In this document: positions 22,621 through 35,116 of the stretch, one piece after another | Layout of the letters: each line of letters starts with the position of its first letter | How positions within the stretch are numbered: the stretch's first letter is position 1 | Assembly: GCF_900497805.2 (NCBI RefSeq) | Contig: NW_020954617.1 | Coordinates: 2,262,751 to 2,326,750, forward strand | Origin: Vombatus ursinus | Taxonomy: Eukaryota > Chordata > Mammalia > Diprotodontia > Vombatidae | Direction of reading: 5' to 3' | DNA length: 64,000 bases | Position numbers and translations under genes: made by a program | Notes under the pieces: model-generated | Database searches by the model: none | The model's input: only the letters and a program-made list of their open reading frames with translations | What the model was told of the DNA's origin: nothing

Positions 22621-23320
22621 TAGTGTGTCTTCATATTATATTGTGCCTTAATACTTCATTGAGTTCATGATTTCATTGTTATATTTACTTCCTGGTCTAG
22701 TAAAAATTACAATCCACCTATGCTTCCTTCTCCGGAGTAATTCTTGTTCATGCATTTCTATAAAAGGCCCACCCAATATACTATTGGCCTTTCTCTGATT
22801 CTTTTTAAATTTTCATGCATATGGTGTAGCCCTCAAATTTTCCTACTATTGTCTTTAACTCAATGTATAACTGCTCACTTTTATTTTTGATCATGCATGT
22901 CATTGATGTTGTATTTTATGGACACAAGTCATCACTGGTAAAAAAAGAAAAAAATACAGGCCATTACTGTAATATTCACCTTATCTATTTCAAAGTCCCT
23001 CTGAGTTACCTGCAATTCTGATTTTTCTGAAATAGTGCTCTACCATGATTCCTAGTCCTATCACATCACTGTGAAAATATTGCTGCTAAATAGATGGGCT
23101 TTTGTGGCCTAGCATCTTCGAATCAATAGAAGGGTTGTGAAACTTACCAAAAACAATTCATGCCTCTTCATATTTAATTCTGGCTACTGTTCATCGTCAG
23201 TCTAAACTACTGATCCAAAATATATTTAATGATATTTCAATTCAATAGCCTGTCCAAACAACTGTTTGTCACAATTTAAGAAGTATGCATTCTTCAACCT
23301 CTTCGTCAACTTTTGTCATT
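22621..23320. other. unassigned sequence
   Basis: No match recognised. The stretch 23040-23320 looks like moderately complex, possibly repeat-derived DNA, but I cannot place it. Confidence 0.4.
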
Positions 23321-23323
23321 AAG

Positions 23324-23571
23324 TGTTGTTGTTTTTCAGTCATTTCTCAGTTTTTTGTAACTCTTCATGACACAATTTGGAGTTTTCTTGGCAGAGATAC
23401 TTGAGTGCTTTGCAATTTTCTTCTCTGGCTCATTTTACAGATAAAGAAACAGAAGCAAATAGATTTAAGTGACTTGTGCAGGATCACACAGCTACTAAGT
23501 GTCTGAGGCTGTATGTGAATCCATGAAGACAGGTTTTTCCTGATTCCCAGCCCAGTGCTCTATCCACTGTG
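23324..23571 (-). mobile_element. Mar1-type SINE, reverse
   Basis: Starts with 'gttgttgtttttcagtca', then 'gagttttcttggcagagat', 'ctcattttacagataaagaa', 'tcacacagctactaagtgt', and ends at 'gtgctctatccactg'. Near full length. Confidence 0.9.
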
Positions 23572-23587
23572 ATGTAGAAAGAAACTT

Positions 23588-23806
23588 GGGCAGGTAGGTG
23601 AAGCAGCAGGCTCCTAGATGAGTCATTTAACCCTCTGTGCCTCTGTGACCCTAGATGAGTGGAGATGAGTGTGCCTCTGTGCCTCAGTTTTCTCATCCTT
23701 AACATGAGTTGGAGAAGTAAATGGCAAACAACTCTAATATCTCTACCAAGAAAACTAATTGGAGAGTCTGACATAAAGAATGAAAATGACTGAACAACAA
23801 CAATTA
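23588..23806 (+). mobile_element. Mar1-type SINE, forward, core partly scrambled
   Basis: Head 'ggcaggtaggtgaagcagca' and tail 'agtaaatggcaaacaactct' to 'atgactgaacaacaacaa' are present. The core is shortened, and it repeats 'cctctgtg' and 'gatgagtg' phrases around 23633-23690. Confidence 0.85.
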
Positions 23807-24195
23807 AAAAAAAAGCTCATTAGGTTTGTTCTAACAGTTTGACCCAGTTAGCAGGGAAAAAAAAAAACAAAAACAAAACAATAGCATTGTTAGCTTTTGA
23901 GTAAGGTACCAGTTTCGTTATCACAATCACAAAAATTAACATAATATATTAATGCAGTGTTACTTGAACCTGTTTTTATAGTTCACTTATAATAACTGGT
24001 GGAGAAATGTTTTATTTGTTTAGTGATTTGTTTAGAGGTGAAGGTTCTTGTCAACACTTTTAAGAAGCTCTCAAAAATGTCCTTAGGGTAATGGGCCAGA
24101 GTTTGAGAGCAAGCATCATATCAGAAAGTTAGTTGAAGTTGTCTCTGAAAAGTCTTCCCAGTACCTACTTGATGTCTACTGGAACACTAATCCTT
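23807..24195. other. unassigned sequence
   Basis: A-rich tracts at 23808 and 23857-23880, otherwise nothing recognised. Confidence 0.4.
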
Positions 24196-24204
24196 TACTA
24201 GTCA

Positions 24205-24642
24205 ATTAGTCAGCCAATAAACATTTATTAAGTACCTATTATTGCTAGGACTTATTCTAAGCACTGGGGACACAAAAAAAGGTAAAAAAGATAGTTTCTG
24301 CTCTCTAGGAGTTCACAGTCTAATGGGAAAGAAAGCATACAAACAACTATGTACAAATAAGCTATATACATGGTAAATTAGAAATAATCATTCAAGGGAA
24401 GACTATAGAATTAAGAGATCTAGGGAAAGGCTTCCTGTAGAAGGTAAGAGTTTAGCTGGGCCTTGAAGGCATCCAGTTAGGTCTGGAGACAGAGTTGTGG
24501 AGGGACAGTAATAGAAGCATAGGGAACAGCAAATGAAAATGCCCAGAGTTGGGATAAGTGTCTTGTTTGAGAATAGCAACGAGGCCAGTGTTACTGAAGG
24601 TTGGGGGTGGGGTGTATGGAAGGGACAAAGTCATGCACTGCC
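24205..24642 (-). mobile_element. L2 LINE fragment, 3' end
   Basis: 'caataaacatttattaagta' at the left, then 'ctaagcactggggacacaaa' and 'ggcttcctgtagaaggtaa': antisense L2 terminus and last part of ORF2. Confidence 0.85.
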
Positions 24643-24655
24643 AAAATATTGACAG

Positions 24656-24822
24656 GGAAAGCTACGTGGTGCAGTGGATAGAGCATTGGCCCTGGAGTCA
24701 GGAGGATCTGAGTTCAAATGCGGCCTCAGACACTTGACACTTACTAACTGTGTGACCCTGGGCAAGTCACTTAACTCCATTACCTAGCAAAAACAAACAA
24801 ACAACAACAAAAAGCAAACAAA
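24656..24822 (+). mobile_element. core-SINE (WSINE type) with target-site duplication
   Basis: Head 'gctacgtggtgcagtggata', core 'gtgtgaccctgggcaagtca', tail CAAA-rich. Flanked by 'aaaatattgacag' (24643-24655) and 'aaaatattaacag' (24823-24835), one mismatch in 13. It inserted into L2. Confidence 0.95.
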
Positions 24823-24844
24823 AAAATATTAACAGCTGCAGGAA

Positions 24845-24847
<3 letters not shown>

Positions 24848-24920
<73 letters not shown>
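24848..24920. repeat. compound (TA)n(GA)n microsatellite
   Basis: About 15 TA units run directly into about 20 GA units. A reverse frame of Ser-Leu repeats then Tyr-Ile repeats is an artefact. Confidence 0.95.
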
Positions 24921-24923
<3 letters not shown>

Positions 24924-26035
24924 AAATACAAAGACATGCCTCTACATACAGTAGACTAAGGGATCTGAACAGTTTTGTCATGGGTTCCTTTGGAGGTCTG
25001 GTAAAGTCAATGAATCCTTTCTCAGAACAACTATTTAAATATACATAATACAATGCATAGGATTACAAAAGACTCCAATTATCTTGAAATATAGCTGAAA
25101 AAAAAATACATCCTAGGTTAAGAAGACTTCATTTGAAGTTTGCCTACATTTTTTTTTACTTTCTCTGTGAACAATCTTAGTTTCTAAAAACAGCAAAATA
25201 AAAATAAACCCTCAAATTAATGAGTAAATGAATGTATTGAGGTTGACTGACCTATTTAAATCTACCAGTGCTGGCAATGCTCCTTTCTCCCCTTCAAATG
25301 TTCCCCTGTAACATTGGCCTCATATGGTGCTACAAAAACAGAAAAGAAACACCCAAATTACAACGAAAAGAAGATCTCCTAAATCTTCCACTTTTCTAAT
25401 GCTGAGACAATCTGCCCCTCTCCATTTCACCACAACTGTAAGTCATGGTACTTAAAGGAAGGTTTCTTTCTATCTTCCCCCTTCAAGTGAAGGATTGAAG
25501 AGATTTGCCCTCCTTAGGTATGATTGAGAGGACTGGGGTAGGTTGTACACCTCACACAGGTACGTGAACATTCATTGTCTGTTCAATGGTATGGCCTGTG
25601 GTTGCCAGTGTTTCCACAATACCTTTTTGTTGACTCTTCACTAATGTCAATGGAGCCTCACATTTTAGTGGTCCCAAGTACAATGTTCTCTTTTCATGTT
25701 TCTTCCTTCCTGCTCTTTTTCTTCTGTAATTTTAAAAATTTTAATCTGAAATACAAAATAAGAAAAAGAAGAAAAAGAAACAAACTTAAATACTAAAACT
25801 TGAATATAAAATGAGAACAGGGAAAAAAAAAACATTGCCATGTGCACAGCAGGACATAAAAGAGGATTCAAAATATAAAGCAACAATTTCCATTTCAATA
25901 AAGCCTATAGAATAAATACTACACATTGTGTTCAGAGCTATCCATTTTTCTTTACTTCCTTTTAGGTTTCATGTTGTTCTCTTCTGTGCACTTTTTCTTT
26001 GTTCTTTTTTTCCCCACTCCTTCTGCCCCCCCCCC
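24921..26035. other. unassigned sequence
   Basis: AT-rich without recognised features. A long A/AAG tract lies at 25755-25790. Confidence 0.45.
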
Positions 26036-26057
26036 AGAAGGCTACAATTAAGCATTG

Positions 26058-26102
26058 ATACACACATATTACACACGCACACACATGCACGGACGCACAC
26101 TA
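26058..26102. repeat. (CA)n-rich microsatellite, imperfect
   Basis: ACAC units with ACGC and ATGC interruptions. Confidence 0.75.
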
Positions 26103-26106
26103 ATAT

Positions 26107-26400
26107 CAGCAATTTTTAAATTGTGGGTCTTGACCCCATATGGGGTTGTGAAAAATTTCACAAAAGTAAAAGGTTTCTGAATGCACAACAACAAAAAATT
26201 AAAAATCAAATGTGTAATGAATCTGAGGTATTTCTGGCAGTACTTGCCCATGTTGCATCATGTAACTTCACTAAAGCCTTGCTTCTGAATTCAAAGCATG
26301 TTCACTTTGCACTGTGATTGCCCTCAGGCCATGCAATGCCAGGGAATGCTGAAGAAACAGGAAAAGGGGTCATGAGTGGAAAAAGTTTAAGAAACCCTGT
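26107..26400. mobile_element. MITE-like DNA transposon remnant
   Basis: The left end has 'gtgggtcttgaccccatatg' and the right end has 'ggggtcatgagtggaaaaag' followed by 'tttaagaaaccctgta'. The outer 25-30 bp are complementary in an imperfect way ('tttttaaattgtgggtc' with the reverse of 'gagtggaaaaagtttaag'). This is the layout of a hAT-like non-autonomous element. The interior has no transposase. Confidence 0.6.
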
Positions 26401-26485
26401 ATTTTATATATATATAGATATATGTATACATGTGTCTATATATGTATGTTTGCACGTGTATATGTGCATATATACACATATGTTC
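26401..26485. repeat. (TATA/TATG)n low-complexity tract
   Basis: Imperfect alternating TA, TG and CA units directly after the MITE-like element. Confidence 0.75.
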
Positions 26486-26900
26486 CTGTGGGATACCCAT
26501 TATGATTACTAGCTCAGACACTGGCTTGAGTTGGCTGGATGATCAAGGGCCCCAGATCTGAAATATAGCAGTATTGAGCACAGTACTGCTACCACTTATA
26601 GGACTTCAATCTCTAGATGACTCCCCCTACCCACATCCCACTACAAGATCTCTAAATTATCTTGATTTTCCAATATTTCAATGTGTTCTTTCTGGACCTA
26701 AATCCATTGCTTCTTCCTGTCTTTAAAATAGTTATTCAGTTCATTAAATCTATCAAACAAACCTAGAAAATATCTAGGCATAGCTTGCCACATGAAACTG
26801 TACTTTAATTCTTAATTTGGACCTTGCAAAAGAGTTCCATCAAGGTTGCCTCCTCCAAGCCTGGTATGAGTCTTAAGTAATGAATACATTAATTTTAAAT
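26486..26900. other. unassigned sequence
   Basis: No feature recognised. Confidence 0.4.
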
Positions 26901-26903
26901 TTA

Positions 26904-27610
26904 ACTCAATTCAACAAACATTTATTAAATACCTACTGCATATGCCAGGGACTATGCTAGGTGTCAGGGATACAAAGACAAAAACAATACAATCTCTCTC
27001 CTAAAATAATTTACATTTTGTACTGGGTAGGTAGGGGAAATACATGTACTCAGATTGGTAAATTCTAAATTTAAAGAAAATAGATACAAAATAATTTGAG
27101 AATCACCAATAACTTGGGGAATCAGGAAAGACCTTATGAAGAAAGACCTCTTAAGAGTGGTGGCATCTCAGCTGCATCTTGATAGAATCTGTATTCTCAT
27201 AAGAGGAACTGAGGAGGAAGAACATTTCAGGCCAAGGGATAGGCTGTGCAAAGCATAGAGGTAAAAGATAAAATGCGATAGATAAAATAACAAATAGGTC
27301 TGTCGTAGTGGAACATTGTGTGTGTGGAGAGGGTGGGTGCAGGAAAAGCAGTGTGTAATCATTTTGATAAAATATGCTTGTGTATTTAATTCAAATGACT
27401 TTAAATGATGAACCCAGTTTGTATATTATCCTAGGAGTAATAAGAAATCAGTGAACCTTCTTGAGCAAGAAAGTGACGTGGTCAGAAGTGTACTTTATAT
27501 ATAGCAATATTTTGTAGCTGTATGGAATTGGAGAGGGCACTGGGATGGCTTCACTGGGCCCAGTTAGGAACTATCACAATAGCCCAGGCAAGAGGTGATA
27601 AGGACCTGAA
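26904..27610 (-). mobile_element. L2 LINE fragment, 3' end to ORF2
   Basis: 'attcaacaaacatttattaa', then 'gccagggactatgctaggtg', 'ggataggctgtgcaaagc', and far right 'agaaagtgacgtggtcagaa' then 'atagcccaggcaagaggtga'. All are antisense L2, in order. Confidence 0.9.
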
Positions 27611-27829
27611 AATTTAAACTGCAGTTCGCGTATTCCACAGTTGCAGTCCCAAACCTTCTACAGCTACATTACATTTGTAGTGAGGTTATTCCACAGTGAT
27701 GATAGTTCTTCAGCATTATTTCCTCACTGGTCATTCCTTATGGTTTACCTATTCTTTAAAGTAGTTAAAGGTTACCCATTCTTTATTTGCCACAAAGATA
27801 CTAAGGTTCTTTATTACTGTGATGGATAG
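27611..27829. other. unassigned sequence
   Basis: No match recognised between the L2 and the L1. Confidence 0.4.
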
Positions 27830-29435
27830 CGCACACTGCCCAAGAAACATCCCAGCACGCCAGCAGCAAGCCCTGCCTCAGCAAACCAATGAGAAATCCA
27901 GAGCTCCAGTGTCATGTGAACAGGCAAATTCCAGCACCAGGATCCTCAAGTGCCTTAACCTGGAGAACCAGCATACTCAAGCTCTGAGAACCACCATATC
28001 CTATGGTGTAGTCCTGGGCAAATAGGTAGCCTTTAGAGGCCAGACTAGTACATCAGCAGAAGCCTGGGCAAATAGGCATTCCCTAGCAGCCAGACTTCCA
28101 CATGCTTCATCACAGCCCCAGGCAAACAGGTAGATACCAACCCTAAGAGTGGCTAAGGAAACAGGCAGCCACCAGCCAGCACTGGCCCATCAAGCTTCAG
28201 CATAGTCCTAGGCAAACAGGCAGCCTCCAGAAGCCAGACCTCCATGTGCTTCAGTGTAGCCACAGAGAAATGCAAAAACACCCCACTCAGCATCAGTATA
28301 TGCCTGACATCACTAGTAGAACCACAGCTTAGCACCAGGTAAGCTGCCAGACCCCTATAGACTCCAGCAGTGAAAGCCAACCTCCACACCCCTGCCTCAA
28401 TGCAGCACCAGACATAAGGTTCCCCCATGGGCCTCAAGGCAACATCAGCACAGCACCATGTAAATAGTCATGGTCTGCAGCCATTAGCAAAAGACGCAGG
28501 AGACAGTGCCCCTTCCACCCTTGAAGCAGAGCTCAAATTTAAAAGAAAGGAGAAAAAAGGCCAAAAAAAAAAGATGAACAAAAAATAACAGAAAAATAAT
28601 CTGACCACAGAAAGTTATTATGGTGACAGGGAAGACCAAGACACAAACTCAGAAGAGGACAACAGTGTCAAAACACCTATGGGCAAACCCCAAAGAAAAA
28701 TGGGAAGTGATCTCAAGGCCAGAAAGAATTCATGGAGGAACTCATAAAAAAAGTTTAAAATATTACAAGAGAAGTAAAAGAAAAATTGGGAAAAGAAATG
28801 AGAGTGATGCAAGAAAATTATGAAAAAGGAGTCAACAACTTGGAAAACTGCTTGAAAAGAATTGGCCAAATGGAAATGGAGATACAAAAATACACTGAAG
28901 AAAACAGCTCCTTAAAGAATACAATTGGCCAAATGGAAAAGAAAATACAAAAGCTAATTGAGAAAAACAACATCTTAAAAGTTAGAATTGGGCAAGTGGA
29001 AGTTAATGATTCTACGAGACATCATAAATCAACCAAACAAAATTAAAAGAATTAAAAAAAAATGGAAGAACATCTGAAATACTTCAAGGGAAAAAACAAC
29101 TGACCTGGAAAATAGATCCAGGAGAGACAATATCAGAATAATTGGACTACCTGAAAGCCACAATCAAAAGGAGGTCCTGCACAGTATCTTTTAAGAAATT
29201 ATCAAGGCAAACTGCTCTGATGTCCTGGAACCAGAGGGTAAAATAGACGTTGAAAGAATGCACTGATCACGTCATCAAAGAGAGCCCTGCCCAAATAATA
29301 AAACAAAACAAAACAAAACAAAACAAAAGGAACATTATAGCAAAATTTCAGAACTACCAGGTCAGTAGTCCAAAAGAAACAATTCAAATATCAGGGAGTC
29401 ACAATCAGGATCAGGGGAAATTTCTAACCATGTAA
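27830..29435 (+). mobile_element. L1 LINE: repeated 5' UTR plus ORF1, 3'-truncated
   Basis: A different 5' UTR type from the 8.3-kb L1: GC-richer and tandemly repeated (next entry). From about 28600 the ORF1 region begins: 'gacacaaactcagaagagga', then a coiled-coil part at 28786-29046 with GQMEKKIQKLIEKN-like heptads, then 'ggacaatatcagaataattg' (NIRIIGLPES). It stops near 29430 without ORF2. Frame breaks are frequent. The same subfamily lies in reverse at 33.4-35.9 kb. Confidence 0.85.
28011..28258 (+). repeat. five tandem units of about 54 bp in an L1 5' UTR
   Basis: Units begin near 28011, 28062, 28115, 28151 and 28205, each with a 'ggcaaa(c/t)aggcag'-like head and, in most, 'agccagacttccacatgctt'-like sequence. 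The third is shortened to 36 bp. Unit arrays in 5' UTRs are known to act as promoters in mouse L1; here that role is only inferred. Confidence 0.85.
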
Positions 29436-30420
29436 GTATGCCATGTTTTTTTTCAGTATACTTGTAGGACTTGATTTTTTAGACCACAATGGCTTATTTT
29501 TGTTAGAGTGACACTGCACAACATTTGCATTAGATCATGACACTTTTGTTGATGAAATAAAAAAATGTCAAATGTATCTGAACATAAAAGTCAGAACCAT
29601 AGACTTTATTGTCAGTATTGCAAACTTCCCTCGCTCTGAAAAAAAAAGAATTAAGATAATTATTTGACAAATGAAAAATAACAATGTAATTCTCCAATAC
29701 AGAGTACCAAAACAGTACATTAGGGAAAAAAATTAGGTATAATTCTCTATGTCCTAGAGGAAACATACAAGGCCGACATAGAATATTTAGAAAGAGACAT
29801 TTCTTACTATTATGCTTCATTTGGTCAGTCAAGAAATGTTTCACACAAATCTGGAAACAATTTAACCTTTTTTATTTCCTGCATGCGATATTTTAAATCA
29901 ACACCATTTACTAACAGATTTTAAAATTGTGGCAGTAACTTAACAGCCATATGACTTTCATGAGAGGCCCGAACATGTGACATACTATATTTCTTTAAAT
30001 TACATGTGGCGGAATAAATGAGTACTACAACTAAAACAACAATTATTTTTGATTACCATAAAAAAAACAAACATCAGCATCTTCAAAGGCTCTCAAAATT
30101 TCTACTAGTAATTAAAAAGTTGGAAAATTTTAAATATTACATTAACAGCATTGAACATCTTCTTCAATTACTGATTGCTTCTTACTAATTTCAACCAACC
30201 TTTGACTCAAACACTTAGTCAAGTTATTTAATGTACTTATAAATCAAAGAATCATCCCTATTGGTTGTGTTGAGCAGGTGTTCAATAAAATTATTTCCTT
30301 ATAGTTATATTAGGAGGAAAACTAAGAATATTTGAAAATTTATGGACAGTAAAATAAATAGTCTCAGGAATCATTAGGCTTGATGGGAAACTTGAAGTAA
30401 TCCTTTCCCTTCCCTATCAT
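29436..30420. other. unassigned sequence
   Basis: AT-rich, with no recognised gene or repeat. Confidence 0.45.
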
Positions 30421-30424
30421 ACCA

Positions 30425-30620
30425 AGAAATAATAATTTACATTTGCTTAGCACTTATAATTAATGAAGTGTTTTGATATATTAGCATATTTCTCCCCCAG
30501 AAAATCCTTGAAGGAAAAGAGGTTAAAGGATGAATACAAGGTTGTAATTTTTTAAGTTGCCTATCCAGGAATCAAGCTCAGCTTCTGTGATTCCAAATCC
30601 AATATTTTCTTTAATTACTT
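30425..30620 (-). repeat. MIR-type SINE, degraded
   Basis: 'ataatttacatttgcttagc' then 'acttataattaatgaagtg' at the left and 'ggaatcaagctcagcttctg' at the right suit an antisense MIR. Confidence 0.55.
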
Positions 30621-30861
30621 TCTTCTGCCTCTTCATGTATGCAGTGCTTTGCACATAGTTAGCATAAGATAAATTCTTTTAGTTATAGTCATGGTAGTTA
30701 GAGGAGAGAAGCTGATTTGACAAATTTCCTAAGAATCAGAGCTTTTGAAAACTAATAATGTTCTGTTCTTGAAACTTTTCAAGCAGATATTGGATAGTCA
30801 TTTGTCAGATATAGCGCAAAACAGGTGGTCACTATGTGAAGGCTTAAGAATTCTGTCTTGT

Positions 30862-30965
30862 AATCATAGAAGTTTAGAGTTGGCAAGGGACTTTTGAGAT
30901 GATTTGTAAGAACCTTGGCCACAAAGAGTGATGAAACTGAATCAGAGCAGTGAGCTGGATCACCT
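30862..30965 (-). repeat. MIR-type SINE, partial
   Basis: 'aatcatagaagtttagagtt' then 'ggcaagggacttttgagatg' is the antisense marsupial MIR end. The remainder is diverged. Confidence 0.6.
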
Positions 30966-31700
30966 GAATTTCTTTCTTTATCCTACTAATATGGGTTTAT
31001 GATGGCAGTGTGCCCTGGTATATTTCAGGAGGAAGAGAGGAACCTACTCTTGTTGTGAAGTCTCATCACAGATTCACTCACTTTTAGAAAGCAACTTTGA
31101 CCTAGGTAAGCCTGTGATAATGGACAGAATGTTGCTTTGTTATTTGTAATCATAAATATATTTGTCTACAGTTTCTCTTTGCATCTCTTCTGGTACAATA
31201 ACCTTTACTGAAGCAGAGGATCTACACATATTTTCTTATTTTCCCACACACACTCTACTTCTTCCACCAGGGATTTATTTCCTCTAATTGCTCTTTCTAA
31301 TTCCTCACCAGATGAATACAGAATGTCGAGGTATATCTATGATAGCTTCAGCTATATCTCTCATTTGGCAAGCCCAAGCAGTGATTTATGAACATTAGGG
31401 TGTACTTCAGAGACCACTACAGCACTTATTTAATCTGACCACCAGCAAAGAAAACAGGCCCCAAATGTTGTGATCTGCTCAGATCTCCTTAGTAAGTTAT
31501 GGGCAGAGTTTAGACTAGAAGCAAGGTCTACACTTGCTTCTACACTGAGTCTGGTGCATTTATCACTGTACTGTATGAAATGACCAAATAAACTGGTAAA
31601 TCAATTCATATCAACATGACAAAATGTTATATCAATTGGATCAGGTAAACGGAAGGGTCTGGAAACCCAGAATTTCATTTTAATTTATTTCATTTCATTT
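30966..31700. other. unassigned sequence
   Basis: No recognised feature. Confidence 0.4.
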
Positions 31701-31705
31701 ATTTT

Positions 31706-31800
31706 TAATTCAGTTCAACAAGTATTTAGGGACTATTAATTTCACATGTAGCCTTCTCAGTACTGTCAAAATTTCTTTTATATGTGACACCTATACATAT
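31706..31800 (-). mobile_element. L2 LINE 3' terminus, short
   Basis: 'aattcagttcaacaagtatt' then 'tagggactattaat' resembles the antisense L2 end; only the terminal part is clear. Confidence 0.4.
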
Positions 31801-32004
31801 ACCACACAACAAATGCTTCCATTTAATTTTCAAGAGAAGGAATAATAAATGAGCATCAGGAGGACTTTGTTGAAAGTAAAAACAACTTGGTCTATGGCTA
31901 AATTAAAGGTACCTGGAAAGGAAAAACAAAACAAAAGACAAACCTCCCAAATACCAGTTCTTCCCAAGTAGATTCCTTCCAGATATGACATTTCTGTTTA
32001 GTCT

Positions 32005-32090
32005 TGGGGGATCTCCTTGTCTGTAAAATGAGAGGGTGGGATAACATGACCTTTATGGTCTCTCTCAATTCAAGAATTTTATGAAACTTT
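32005..32090 (+). repeat. MIR-type SINE, 3' part
   Basis: 'ccttgtctgtaaaatgagag', then 'gacctttatggtctctctca', then 'ttcaagaattttatga'. Confidence 0.7.
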
Positions 32091-33395
32091 GAACTAGTTG
32101 CTTCCAGAGAGTGGCTTCTAGGTAAAGCTTCACTCCCAATTTAGTTTTCCAGCTTCCATGAAATTCCTTTTCAGAATCACTGAAATCAACTTGGTAAAGA
32201 AAGAACATGGAATTACTTCTCCAATAATACTGGACTTCCTCCAAGGGGAAAAAATGGGGAATATGAAATCATTATCTATGAATGCATCCAATCCACTAGC
32301 TTCTAACCACCAACTGCAGGTGATGACACTCTTTGTCTTCATTCAAGATAGTAAATTATTTCTCTCTATGACAATGATTCCTCATCTTGATTTTTGAGAC
32401 AACCTAGGTTAAGACCAAATATATAAAGGAGTAAAATGAAATCTTTCAAACACAATTATTTTATTTTTTAAAATACTTTTGAAAATACATTTATGCCACA
32501 TAATATTCATGATATTTCTGGAGGATCAGCAATAATCAAGTCAGAGTTCAAAGATGTTGAAATCTTCACTTTGAGGAATCTAGTATAAACTGAAGAACTC
32601 ACTATTGACATCCCTGGATTTGTCGTGTGTCCACTGGGGAAAATATATATCTTGCCTTCCTCAATATTTTTCTCTCCCACATGCACACACAACATATATT
32701 AAACTTGTTCATAAAGATCTATTACAAGACTTACTGACATATTGATGCACCATTGGAGTTAAGTGTTTACTGGTGGTCATTAATGAAAATTAAGTCATGA
32801 TAAATGGAGACACCTGATGCATGGATCTTTGTGCTTACAACCAATCACTTTAGGCTCATAGATTTTACTGATTTTGCAAATATTTTATTTTATTTTACAA
32901 TACTGATTGCAATTTTCTAAGAGACTATTGCATCATAAATGTATTAATAGTAGTTTAAATAGAATTGAGTGTGAAAGGTCTAAAATGTCAGTCTTGCAAA
33001 TGGGCTATTAAATTCCTCTTCTAAAGGGATAAAATGTAAAATCTCCCTTATGGAGTTTGGTTTGTTAATACTTCTATTAGTTACTTGGCACTAATTAGTG
33101 AAATATTTTTGGGGAGTGTTTGTGAGGTCTTTGAAATTAGAAGAGAATGTATACCATAATATAAACTTGTGGTACAGACCTTGAAGTTTTCAAAAATAGC
33201 AACAGTTAAAAGGAAAACTAAAATTCTAAGAAAATATTTTTCTCTTCTGGAAGAAGAAAATACAATCTAATTCATAAACTTTAAATAACACATTATTATA
33301 ATGAAGTAGACAGAGAATGGTGTTTTAAATGAAGGTATGGTTCAGTACATTCTGAGTCTCTTGAAAAAGCATAACAAAAATTGATGGTTAATGGG
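32091..33395. other. unassigned sequence
   Basis: AT-rich with no recognised repeat. Overlapping short frames on both strands at about 32130-32400 have no known relatives I can name. Confidence 0.45.
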
Positions 33396-33462
33396 CTTTT
33401 TTAAATTTAAAAAAATTCATTAAATATTTCCCAATTGCATGTAAAATTTTTAATATTCATAT

Positions 33463-33612
33463 CTGCCTTAGTTCCTCTTTTTTAAAATAAGCTAGAGAAG
33501 GAAACAGTAAACTACTCCAGTTTCTTTGCAAAGAAAACTCAAACGGGGTTATGAAGAATCAGAAATGAGTGACAGGACCAAATAGCAACAACAAAAACAA
33601 CAGCAACAACAA
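33463..33612 (+). mobile_element. Mar1-type SINE, 3' part, inside L1
   Basis: 'ctgccttagttcctc' followed by 'aagctagagaaggaaacagt', 'ttgcaaagaaaactcaaac' and a CAA-rich tail. The 5' half is missing. Confidence 0.85.
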
Positions 33613-35116
33613 CATGCAATACATGCTTCCATATATTAGTTTTTCTCTAGAGGTGGATAGCATCCTTCTTTATAGGATCTTTGTAGTTGATTTGAATATT
33701 CATCTTATTCAGAACAGCTTAGTCATTCAGTTACTCTTTGAACACAATTGCTATTACTATATACAAGATTCTCTTGGTTCTACTCATTTTACTCTGCATT
33801 ATTTCATGCAAATTTTTCCATGTTTTTTTTTCTTTTCTAAAATTAACATGCTCATCATTTCTTATAGCACAGTAATATTCTATCACAATCATATACAACT
33901 TGTTCAACTATTCCCCAATTCATGGGCATTCTCTCAATGTCCAACTCTTTGCTACCACAAAGAGAGGTGCTATAAATATTTTAGAACATGTAGGTTCTCT
34001 TCCTTTTCCCCCAATCACATTGGAAAACAAACCTAACAGTATTATTTCTGGGTCAGAGGATATGTACATTTTTATAACCCTTTGGGCATAATTCCAGATT
34101 GCTCTCCAAAATGGCTGGATCAATGCACAGTTCTACCAACAGTTTATTATTGTCCCAGTTTTCCACATCACATCCAACATTTGTCATTGTCCCCTTCTAT
34201 CATTTTAACCAATCTGGTAGGTATGAGATGGTATCTCAAAATTGTTTAAATTTGTGTTTCTCTAATCAATAATTATTTAGAACATTTTTATGACTTTATA
34301 TAGGTTTGATTTCTTCATCTGAAAGCTTTTCATATCCTTTCACCATTTATCAATTGGGGAAGGACATATTTTTACAGATTTGACAAAGTTCTCTATATAT
34401 TTGAGATGAGACCTTTATCTGAGAAGCTATCTATAATTCCCCACCCAATTTTTTTTTTGCTTTTCCTTGAAATGTGGCTATTTTTGGTTTATTTATACAA
34501 ATAAACATTCTGGCCTTCTCCTTATGAAATCTTGAAATCTTTCTATTTCATTGAATGACCATTTTTTCCCCTTGAACTATTATGCTTAATTTTTCTGGGT
34601 AGGTGATTCTTGATTGTAGTCCCAACTCCTTTGTCTTCTGGAATATCATGTTCCATGACCCCCTATCTTTAATGTTGCAGTTGCTAAGTCCTGTGTAAAA
34701 CCTCTTTGTGGCTCCCTAATATTTGAATTGTTTCTATCTGACTATTTGTAGTATTGTTTCCTTGACCCAATAGTTCTGAAATTTGACTATAATGTCATGG
34801 AGTTTGTATTTTGAGATCTCTTTCCTGAGGTGATAGGTGGATTCTTTCAATGCCTATTCTACCTTCTGGATCTAGGACATCAGAACAGTTTTCCTTGATA
34901 CTTTCTTGAAAGATGCTGTCCAGGTCATCGTTTTGATCATAGCTTTCAGGTAGTCCAGTGATTCTGATATTGTCCATCCTTGATCTATTTTCCAGGTTAG
35001 CTGTTTTTCTAATGAGGTATTTTATATTTTATTCTATTTTTTTTTCCATTTCTTTGAATTTGTTTGATTTTTGATGTCTCATAGAATCATTAGCTTCCAC
35101 TTGTCCAATTCTAACT

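Noticed and set aside
33569-34036. 155-codon forward open frame
   Set aside because: It runs antisense through an L1 ORF2 terminus and starts in a SINE tail (Asn repeats from CAA units); no independent coding signal.
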